A stretch of 48,688 bases of DNA from JAVBNT01 sp031551355 (GTDB lineage: Bacteria > Vulcanimicrobiota > CADAWZ01): positions 1-48,688 of the forward strand of contig JAVBNT010000033.1 of NCBI GenBank assembly GCA_031551355.1, in the 5' to 3' direction. The first letter of the stretch is position 1, and every line of letters begins with the position of its first letter. Shown here one piece after another: positions 42,670 to 48,688 of the stretch. The position numbers and the translations under genes were made by a program. The notes beneath the pieces were generated by a model. The model saw only the letters and a list, made by a program, of their open reading frames with translations. It was not told the DNA's origin and searched no databases.

Positions 42670-42751
42670 CTGCGACGAAAAAATCATAAGCCCTATAAAT
42701 ATAAATACTGGGTAAAAGAAAAAATGGGGATAAAAATAAAAGGGGGATAAA

Positions 42752-44362
42752 ATGAAAAAAAATATTTTATACGGACTGACCGCGGGTCTTTCCGTAGGAC
42801 TGTTCCTGAACGGAACGGCACATGCCATCAAGGAAGACGTTATGTCTCAGAAAGCGACACAAAAAAGTCCGAATATGCAGCCAATGATTATGCACCCCGG
42901 CCAGGAAGCCGCGGCACAGAAAAAAATTGAGGAATGCATCAAAAAAACCGGTAAACGCCCGAATATCCTGCTCTTTCTGGTAGACGATGTAGGCTGGGGC
43001 GATTTCGGCTGTTACGGCGGCGGTGAATCCGTCGGCGGAGCTACCCCGACAATTGACAAGCTGGCAAGGGAAGGATTAAGGCTCACTTCAACTTATGCGC
43101 AGCCGACGTCATCTCCGACCAGGGCCACGATAATGACCGGCCGGCTGCCGGTAAGAAACAGCGTCATCCGCCCGCCGATGTACGGTGAAAAAGGAGGGCT
43201 TGCCGGCGAGGTTACAATCGCCCAGATTCTCAAGAAAGCCGGATACACCACCCAGGCGGTAGGCAAATGGCATATCGGTGAAAATACGGAATCACAACCG
43301 CAAAATGTCGGTTTTGACGATTTTTACGGATTTCTCTCGGTATCGGATATGTACACCGAGTGGCGCGACGAATATTTCTACCCGGAAATAGCCCTCAGCC
43401 CGGAAAGAACGGCGCTGATAAAGAGCCTGCCGTTTGAAAGAGGCGCGGTACATACAACAAGCGCCGAAAACGGCGGCAAGTATGAAAAGCTGTATGAAAT
43501 AGACATCCCCAGATGCAGCAAGCTTGATGGGGAATGGGCAAAATATTCGGTCGATTTCATCAAGAAACAAAAGGGAAGCAATAAACCGTTTTTCCTTTAT
43601 CATGCCACCAGAGGAGCCCACTTTGACAATTATCCTCCGGCGGAATTCAAAGGCAAATCAGCAGCCAAACATCCTTACCGGGACACAATCGTCGAGATCG
43701 ATCACCGGCTCAAACAGCTTGTAGCCGCTTTGGAAGAAACATCGCAGCTTGATAATACAATCATATTTATCACCTCCGACAACGGACCGGAACTGGAAAG
43801 CTGGCCGGACTGCGGATGGACGCCGTTCACAGGCGCCAAAGGAGACACCTGGGAAGGCGGTATGAGGGTCCCCGGCATTGCTTACTGGAAGGGTACTATT
43901 AAACCGGGGCAGGAAAGCGACGGGCTTTTTGATCTGGCCGATCTGTTTACAACTTTCGCCACCATCGGCGGCGGCGAACAGTATGTTCCTAAAGACAGAT
44001 ATATAGACGGTATCGACCAGACATCTTTCCTGATTTCCGACAATGGAGATTCCAACAGAAGAGTTATACATTACTGGCTGCAAAATTACTACTGCGGTTG
44101 CCGCGTCGCCGAATACAAATTAATGTCGGCGATGTTCAATCATCAGACTGACGGATATTCCAATCCCGGCGGCCTGTCCGGCAATCTGCAGACAGAAGTA
44201 GTAGGAAGACTTTTTAACCTTTATATGGATCCCAAAGAGTCCCATAGCTATCTTGTAAGAAAACTGGCTTATATGCCTATTCTCCAGTCAGAATCAGCCA
44301 AGCATCTGGCCACGTTTAAAACATATCCGCCCAAAATACCGATCAAGGGTGGCCTGCTATAA
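42752..44362 (+). CDS. Secreted Ser-type sulfatase (arylsulfatase family)
   Basis: 536 residues. A signal peptide (hydrophobic residues 4-24, cut near AHA) precedes the sulfatase core: NILLFLVDDVGWGDFGCYGG with metal-binding Asp pair, the modification motif SSPTR with Ser120 as formylglycine precursor (S-x-P-x-R), TIMTGR, GKWHIG, and IIFITSDNGPE. The Ser form requires anSME, encoded directly upstream. It hydrolyses a sulfate ester outside the cytoplasm; which one (aryl, glycan) is not visible. A GGGGG site lies just before the ATG. A bidirectional terminator follows. Confidence 0.93.
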   Translation: MKKNILYGLTAGLSVGLFLNGTAHAIKEDVMSQKATQKSPNMQPMIMHPGQEAAAQKKIEECIKKTGKRPNILLFLVDDVGWGDFGCYGGGESVGGATPTIDKLAREGLRLTSTYAQPTSSPTRATIMTGRLPVRNSVIRPPMYGEKGGLAGEVTIAQILKKAGYTTQAVGKWHIGENTESQPQNVGFDDFYGFLSVSDMYTEWRDEYFYPEIALSPERTALIKSLPFERGAVHTTSAENGGKYEKLYEIDIPRCSKLDGEWAKYSVDFIKKQKGSNKPFFLYHATRGAHFDNYPPAEFKGKSAAKHPYRDTIVEIDHRLKQLVAALEETSQLDNTIIFITSDNGPELESWPDCGWTPFTGAKGDTWEGGMRVPGIAYWKGTIKPGQESDGLFDLADLFTTFATIGGGEQYVPKDRYIDGIDQTSFLISDNGDSNRRVIHYWLQNYYCGCRVAEYKLMSAMFNHQTDGYSNPGGLSGNLQTEVVGRLFNLYMDPKESHSYLVRKLAYMPILQSESAKHLATFKTYPPKIPIKGGLL

Positions 44363-44377
44363 GCTTTTAGAGCTAAT

Positions 44378-44418
44378 AAAAAAATAAGGACCGTCATTCC
44401 GACAGTCCTTATTTTTTT
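44378..44418. terminator. Bidirectional terminator between convergent sulfatase and hydrolase genes
   Basis: 14-bp stem (44378-44391 with 44405-44418) with A-run before and T-run after, 15 bases behind the sulfatase stop and 25 behind the opposite gene's stop. It suits both strands. Confidence 0.9.
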
Positions 44419-44442
44419 TATATTTATGGGATTGGACTACTT

Positions 44443-45306
44443 TCATAATCCCTTAAAAACATAGCCGCCCCGGGAATCAGAGGAAATATTCCCCATTGCC
44501 GGGAAAGCAATATGCATACCGGCAATCAGTATTTTATTGTCAGCTACATATTTAAGGACTTTTTTGCGCGATGCGACGGCTGCCTTGTGGTCCACGTCAT
44601 ACGTAACGGCCACTTGCGGATACGGCATCTGAAAAGCCATCGCATGGGTCAAATCGCCCCAAATCAACAGTTTTTGACCTTTCGATTCAACCATATACAT
44701 GGTATGTCCCGGAGTATGCCCATAAGCGGCAATGGCACTTATCCCCGGCAGCAAAACCTTAAATTTGCCGTTTATATCGCCGGGAGTGAAAAGGTTCAGC
44801 CCGTTTTTATAGGCGTTCATAGCTTCTTCAACATTGGCACGGCGTCTGGGCTCGTTCATCCAGTATTCATACTCAATTTTATCAAGATAAACCTTTGTCC
44901 CGGGGAAAACTTTTTTGCCGTCTTTCATCATACCGCCGATATGATCCCTGTGCATATGGGTGATCAGCAAAACGTCTATATCCTTGGGATCCAGGCCAAG
45001 CGCCTTTAAGTTATCAAGCAGCTTGGCGCCATATCCGGTATCAACCAAAATATTTTGTTCCGGAGTACGGATCAAAAAAGCATTGGCCGCATTGGGGAAC
45101 GTTTTTTGCGGTGCCAGCTTTTTAATCATTTCCGGAGTGGCACCAATCAGGATATCAATACTGCCGTTGTTTTGCCCCTCGGACAAAAGACTTACCTTAA
45201 AAGCCCCGACGTCATAGGTAATAACGTCATGCGGACTCTGGGCAGCCCAGGATACAGACACGCATAAACAACAAATAAGCAGCATAAACAGCAAACACCT
45301 TCCCAT
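44443..45306 (-). CDS. Secreted metallo-beta-lactamase-fold hydrolase
   Basis: 287 residues. A signal peptide (MGRCLLFMLLICCLCVSVSW, cut near AAQS) is followed by the MBL fold: NAFLIRTPEQNILVDTGYG, the metal motif HMHRDH (His117, His119, Asp121, His122), a distant His in YGHTPGHT, Asp in IWGDL and the final His in AGMHIAFP. The layout is that of lactonase/quorum-quenching AttM-like and similar secreted hydrolases, not of true beta-lactamases; substrate unknown. GGAGG precedes the ATG. It follows the CrtC/AttH-like gene with a 22-base gap, thus probably one operon. Confidence 0.88.
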   Translation of the reverse strand: MGRCLLFMLLICCLCVSVSWAAQSPHDVITYDVGAFKVSLLSEGQNNGSIDILIGATPEMIKKLAPQKTFPNAANAFLIRTPEQNILVDTGYGAKLLDNLKALGLDPKDIDVLLITHMHRDHIGGMMKDGKKVFPGTKVYLDKIEYEYWMNEPRRRANVEEAMNAYKNGLNLFTPGDINGKFKVLLPGISAIAAYGHTPGHTMYMVESKGQKLLIWGDLTHAMAFQMPYPQVAVTYDVDHKAAVASRKKVLKYVADNKILIAGMHIAFPAMGNISSDSRGGYVFKGL

Positions 45307-45328
45307 AAATTCCTCCAGCAGTCAACAA

Positions 45329-46381
45329 TTAGACTTTCATCGGCAGACCGAAATACATCATTTCCCAGATAGCCGTTTCGCTATTTTCATCCACAAGCTT
45401 GCCATCTTCAAAACTTTTAAAGGCGGCATTACCGGCAAACCTCAGATAAGCGCCGTCTTTAGCGTCGTGAAAGCGGGTTCTGACAATTATTTCCTTATTT
45501 TCAAGGACAACACTATATTTTTTATTTTCCTCTTCATAGGCAAACTGCAAAACATTGGCAAACGGTTTGCCCGTTTCCTGGTCTGTTTGCGGTTCACTTT
45601 CGTCAAATGTAAGCAAATCGCCCCTATCGGCAATTATCTTACCGTCCCTGGCTAAAAGCAGGTCGTTAAGCTTTACATATCCGTATTCGCTTTCCGCGCA
45701 AACATAAGCAAAAACAAAGAAATAATCCCCAACTTTACCGCGTCCCCAATACCAGTGATGGATCAACTTTGACAATTCTTCGTCACCCCAGTTATGATCG
45801 TGGTAACCGATACCGTTCAGAGTTTCTTTTTTACCGGCATTATTAATGTTTACTACAGTTTTACCGTTGGGAACGGCAACAACCCAGTTGAATTGTTTGT
45901 CTCCATAATACCTTATGCCTGTTTGCGGTCTCCAGGAAACAAGAGCGTTTGTCAATGAAACATCACAGACAAAATCTTCAAACTCTACATGAATTTTGTA
46001 ATCGTGAAGCTCACCGGTAAAATAATTCTTTCCGATACGGACATCGCAATGCTCCTTGGAAGCCGAAAATTCCGACGGTTCAAATTTCATACCAAGCCTA
46101 ACGACATTTTCACCATTAGGACGTGTCAGGTTAAAATCAACCAATGGAAAAAGTCCGGCGGTAAAATTTACATAAGGCTTGGTAAAAAATGTGATCACCA
46201 GCTTGGAACCGTCTTCCAGTTCCGTATCAAAATACCACCACTCATACTCCCTGAGTTCAGGATGCGAACGCAGACCGTCTTCCCATTTTTCAACATGCTG
46301 CCTGGAAAGTCCCAGCTTCTTGTAATCCTCATCAGAACCCAGCAGCCTTACCGGCAAAACACCCACATTATTCTTTGTCAT
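45329..46381 (-). CDS. CrtC/AttH lipocalin-like protein
   Basis: 350 residues. The signature EYEWWYFDTEL in the N-terminal part (about 40-50), GIGYHDHNWGD, HHWYWGRG and a C-terminal second barrel fit the CrtC/AttH family (tandem lipocalin-like domains), whose best known members are carotenoid 1,2-hydratases. Acting on a hydrophobic unsaturated compound is plausible, but no carotenoid gene is in the window. The frame runs up to 46516, but GGGGGG 7 bases before the ATG at 46381 decides the start. No signal peptide is present. Confidence 0.7.
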   Translation of the reverse strand: MTKNNVGVLPVRLLGSDEDYKKLGLSRQHVEKWEDGLRSHPELREYEWWYFDTELEDGSKLVITFFTKPYVNFTAGLFPLVDFNLTRPNGENVVRLGMKFEPSEFSASKEHCDVRIGKNYFTGELHDYKIHVEFEDFVCDVSLTNALVSWRPQTGIRYYGDKQFNWVVAVPNGKTVVNINNAGKKETLNGIGYHDHNWGDEELSKLIHHWYWGRGKVGDYFFVFAYVCAESEYGYVKLNDLLLARDGKIIADRGDLLTFDESEPQTDQETGKPFANVLQFAYEEENKKYSVVLENKEIIVRTRFHDAKDGAYLRFAGNAAFKSFEDGKLVDENSETAIWEMMYFGLPMKV

Positions 46382-46433
46382 ACAAATTCCCCCCTTAATA
46401 AATTTTCCCAAATAAGTTCCCCAAAGAAATTCT

Positions 46434-46461
46434 TCCATATAAAAAACACATATCCTGTCAA
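46434..46461 (-). promoter_or_regulatory. Candidate promoter of the CrtC/AttH-like gene
   Basis: Minus strand: perfect TTGACA (complement of 46456-46461), 16-base spacer, TATGGA (complement of 46434-46439), about 50 bases before the start codon. Confidence 0.5.
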
Positions 46462-46491
46462 TGAATTCAATTACCAAACTCTGACAAATAA

Positions 46492-46523
46492 ACAGGGCTT
46501 GTCCAAAAACGGACAAGCCCTGT
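46492..46523 (-). terminator. Terminator hairpin of the second lipoprotein gene
   Basis: 13-bp perfect stem (46492-46504 with 46511-46523) around AAAAAC, 25 bases after the stop codon of 46549-48117; a T-rich stretch (TTTATTT) follows on the minus strand. Confidence 0.75.
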
Positions 46524-46548
46524 CATATAAAAAGCAATATTCTATAGT

Positions 46549-48117
46549 CTAGCCGACAGGCATATCAAAAAGGTAAAATTCAAAATCCAGATTACCGCCG
46601 CCAATATAAACCACTTTACCATCAATCAAATAATAACCCGGCTCCATCACTTTATCGGAATACCAAAGCCCGGTGAGCTCATCGTAGTCAAAATAAATTT
46701 TATTTTCCTCAATACCCTCAACGGTATCAATAGGTTCATCAGTCATCAAAGGATTAACAGTCGTAATTTTCAAAGCCCATGGCCTATAAGACTCACCGCA
46801 CTGAGTTACATAGCTGCCACCATAATAAAATGACGAAGCAATTGCCCTTGCAGGCATCGGCTCATTGCCGAAATAAAGCGACGCCATTCCCCTCTGGTAG
46901 CCGTTAATCTGCTCGCCGACGATCGTAATCGTCAGTTCTTCCGTTGAAACACCGGGCAGCGAGACACTATAATCTCCATCCGGCAAAGCAAAATATACGT
47001 ATCCATCTAAACTTAACGGCCGGGCAACAACTCTGTTTGAGCTGTCTCTTATAATTGCCCAGGTAAATGAAGCCGAAGCGTTATTAACATAAACGGCGAC
47101 CCGGTGATGATAACCTACAGAGACCGGCAAACCAACATTATTTTCATCATTCATCGGGATGTCCAAAGTACAGGTAAATTTATCGGGAGTAGAATTGTAA
47201 TCGCTGTTTGTGTAAATATAATACCTGCCGGCAGGAACCTGCTCAAACGTAAGCACACCGTTGGCGGGCGTAGCGCTGGCAGAATAATATTTGCCGTAGT
47301 TAAAAGCAGAAGAACTGAACATCGTATAGGTATGGTTCAAATTGGAACCCGTCAAATTAACGGTCAAAGATGGGATAACACGACGGTTAAACTGGAAAAC
47401 TTTTTCAACCGTACCAAGCGGGTCTCCTGTCTCCGGATTAAAAAATTCATTTGAATCTATGTAATTCGTATATGGTGAATACCCGGGGATTTCAACGGAA
47501 TAAGTCCCGGAAACAACAGCGTCAACAAAAAATGTCTTACCGGTAATAACGGCGGATGTAATCTTTGATTCATCATCAATATTTGTTAAAACAACCCTGG
47601 CGCCCAAAAAGGCACAATTATAATCGTCAACCAGAGATATCTTAACGCACTGATATTCAGGTTCCAAAGCAACATTTTGAACATTTTGCGGTGCCTCTGC
47701 GGAAACACTGACATCACTCTGAGCGACAATAGTTCCATTGACTGTTACCGTCAAAACATAATCGCCGTGTTCGACATCCTTAATAAGATAAACGCCATTG
47801 GCATCCGTTTCACCGCTGTAAGCGGCATCCTTCGCTGCCGTTTTGGCTGCTTTTTTCAAGCTGAGCTCAACCAGTGCTCCGGCGATAGGATTGCCGTTAG
47901 CATAAGTCAACGTACCAGTGACATCACCCTTAGTGGGCGAAGTATCCGGTGTTTCCTGCTCCGGAGCAACTGTAGTTCCTCCGCCGTTAACGGGAATACC
48001 CTGAGGCTGATAGGAACCGCCGTAAGAAATATTACTGGGACTGTCACCGCAGCCGGAAAGAAAGAAAATCACGGCAAAAACAATACCGATAAATGCTGTA
48101 AATCTCAAACTCTTCAA
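46549..48117 (-). CDS. Large lipoprotein with carboxypeptidase-regulatory-like domain
   Basis: 522 residues. Lipobox: MKSLRFTAFIGIVFAVIFFLSGC, with Cys23 the lipid site (residues 1-22 removed). After a Gly/Pro/Thr spacer, residues 62-150 form a carboxypeptidase-regulatory-like domain (GTLTYANGNPIAGALVELSL ... GVYLIKDVEHGDYVLTV). More beta domains follow, with repeating phrases of the type ...GTYSVEIPGYSPY and ...GDYSVSLPGVSTE. The start is TTG behind GGGAGGG. It resembles the lipoprotein at 39757-41010 in plan and phrases (SGTYSVEIPGY versus AGEYVLSVPGY). Probably a surface-exposed binding or structural protein; function unknown. Confidence 0.8.
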   Translation of the reverse strand: MKSLRFTAFIGIVFAVIFFLSGCGDSPSNISYGGSYQPQGIPVNGGGTTVAPEQETPDTSPTKGDVTGTLTYANGNPIAGALVELSLKKAAKTAAKDAAYSGETDANGVYLIKDVEHGDYVLTVTVNGTIVAQSDVSVSAEAPQNVQNVALEPEYQCVKISLVDDYNCAFLGARVVLTNIDDESKITSAVITGKTFFVDAVVSGTYSVEIPGYSPYTNYIDSNEFFNPETGDPLGTVEKVFQFNRRVIPSLTVNLTGSNLNHTYTMFSSSAFNYGKYYSASATPANGVLTFEQVPAGRYYIYTNSDYNSTPDKFTCTLDIPMNDENNVGLPVSVGYHHRVAVYVNNASASFTWAIIRDSSNRVVARPLSLDGYVYFALPDGDYSVSLPGVSTEELTITIVGEQINGYQRGMASLYFGNEPMPARAIASSFYYGGSYVTQCGESYRPWALKITTVNPLMTDEPIDTVEGIEENKIYFDYDELTGLWYSDKVMEPGYYLIDGKVVYIGGGNLDFEFYLFDMPVG

Positions 48118-48159
48118 AACCCAACCCTCCCAAAAATATTATTTTTTACATAGATAGTT

Positions 48160-48189
48160 ATTATATCATGAGATAAGAGACAATTGCAA
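48160..48189 (-). promoter_or_regulatory. Promoter of the second lipoprotein gene
   Basis: Minus strand: TTGCAA (complement of 48184-48189), 18-base spacer and perfect TATAAT (complement of 48160-48165), about 40 bases before the TTG start codon. Confidence 0.6.
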
Positions 48190-48289
48190 TCAATATAAAA
48201 AATAATAAAAATAATGAAAAATAAAACTAAACAACTAAAGCAATGTCTTAATAAAATAAATAATTTTACCATATTATGGAATTATAAAA

Positions 48290-48333
48290 CCAACTAAAAA
48301 AAGCCATTGATTAGAATGGCTTTTTTTAGTTGG
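48290..48333. terminator. Strong terminator of the gene at the window end
   Basis: 19-bp perfect stem (48290-48308 with 48315-48333) with an A-run on one arm and T-run on the other, six-base loop. It stands 15 bases after the stop codon of the minus-strand partial gene; the region 48190-48289 is AT-rich and otherwise empty. Confidence 0.85.
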
Positions 48334-48348
48334 CCGGTCAGGTAAACA

Positions 48349-48687
48349 CTAGGGGTTAAGAATTAAACTGCGTGCGGTCGTCCGAAGATCCGATACATGC
48401 TGATACCCCGCAGGATAGGTGATCAGGACACCATAGATTACATTGCCTCTGCCGATAAAAAGCTGTTCCTCCATCTGTTTCAAATCATTCCTCATTGTAT
48501 AGCCCTTGATAAAGACGGCCTTGTCGGCGCCATACTTTTCCAACTTACTGCTTAACAATGTAAAGTCGGGATAATCTTTTCTAAAACGCTGCATAAATTC
48601 ATTAGTCAGAAAGATTTTACTTTTCTCATTCATCGCCGACTGGGCATTCTTATGACCTATGGCAGTGATAAATAATTTTGCCTCACT
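48349..48687 (-). CDS. Partial gene, 5' part outside the window; unknown product
   Basis: The open frame continues without a stop to the window edge: 112 residues of its C-terminus are visible, beginning SEAKLFITAIGHKNAQSAMN. An internal ATG at 48633 exists but has no ribosome-binding site, so the gene most likely starts beyond the window. The visible part is a mixed alpha/beta segment (FMQRFRKDYPDFTLLSSKL; GRGNVIYGVLITYPAGYQHV) ending in TTARSLILNP. The last 40 residues look like the end of small secreted or membrane-anchored domains (a beta strand, YPAGY, then a helix), but I do not recognise the family. Confidence 0.6.
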   Translation of the reverse strand, partial: SEAKLFITAIGHKNAQSAMNEKSKIFLTNEFMQRFRKDYPDFTLLSSKLEKYGADKAVFIKGYTMRNDLKQMEEQLFIGRGNVIYGVLITYPAGYQHVSDLRTTARSLILNP

Positions 48688-48688
48688 G

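Noticed and set aside
46382..46516. Upstream extension of the CrtC/AttH-like gene
   Set aside because: The ATG at 46381 has a GGGGGG site and the extension contains the likely promoter and part of the terminator of the next gene.

Overview
The window carries about 40 densely packed protein genes of an uncultured-looking, probably anaerobic bacterium. I cannot assign a phylum. Type IV pilus genes, signal-peptidase-II lipoproteins, several [4Fe-4S] proteins, an oxygen-sensitive radical-SAM sulfatase maturase and Firmicutes-like gene orders (greA-lysS; ruvX-mltG-udk; cmk-plsC, DUF512-der-plsY) suggest an anaerobe related to Firmicutes or to a candidate phylum such as Riflebacteria or Wallbacteria. 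No tRNA, rRNA, CRISPR array, transposase or phage gene was recognised.

Layout. (1) 296-5265, minus: type IV pilus block (major pilin with a strong sigma70-type promoter, PilC, a 26-residue membrane microprotein, PilT, PilB). (2) 5402-8358, minus: YqeG phosphatase, uridine kinase, an MltG reduced to its N-terminal part, RuvX, RecO. (3) 8385-17926, minus: a bacterial microcompartment (BMC) operon: HEAT-repeat protein, PduL, BMC-H, PduM-like protein, PduP-type aldehyde dehydrogenase, PduS, PduT, a second BMC-H, RpiB and a fused DeoC. (4) 18136-21542, minus: class-A beta-lactamase-like protein, zinc-ribbon/DUF2007 protein, LysS, GreA. (5) 21592-26211, minus: an uncharacterised set (quinate-5-dehydrogenase-like protein, acyl-ACP reductase homologue, START-like protein, class III aminotransferase) followed by CoaX. 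(6) 26492-39411, plus: M16 peptidase pair, Cmk, PlsC, PDZ/radical-SAM DUF512 protein, Der, PlsY, PilU-like ATPase, an unknown protein, a DPD-like flavoenzyme and a secreted ankyrin protein. (7) 39757-48688: two large beta-domain lipoproteins flanking a Ser-type sulfatase with its maturase, a secreted metallo-beta-lactamase-fold hydrolase and a CrtC/AttH-like protein; a gene cut by the window edge ends the sequence.

How the genes work together. The most interesting system is the BMC. Its enzymes make a coherent path: DeoC splits 2-deoxyribose-5-phosphate into glyceraldehyde-3-phosphate and acetaldehyde; the aldehyde dehydrogenase makes acetyl-CoA; PduL makes acetyl-phosphate; PduS and the Fe-S shell protein PduT can move electrons out. 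Unusual points are the fusion of DeoC to a PduM-like domain through a Cys-rich linker, an RpiB without its catalytic Cys, the absence of a vertex (BMC-P) gene, and a HEAT-repeat gene at the head of the operon. The operon sits inside a housekeeping block, and its gene gaps are filled with MITE-like and REP-like repeats. A second candidate system is the acyl-ACP reductase / aminotransferase / START cluster, which could make a fatty aldehyde and then a fatty amine; this is inference only.
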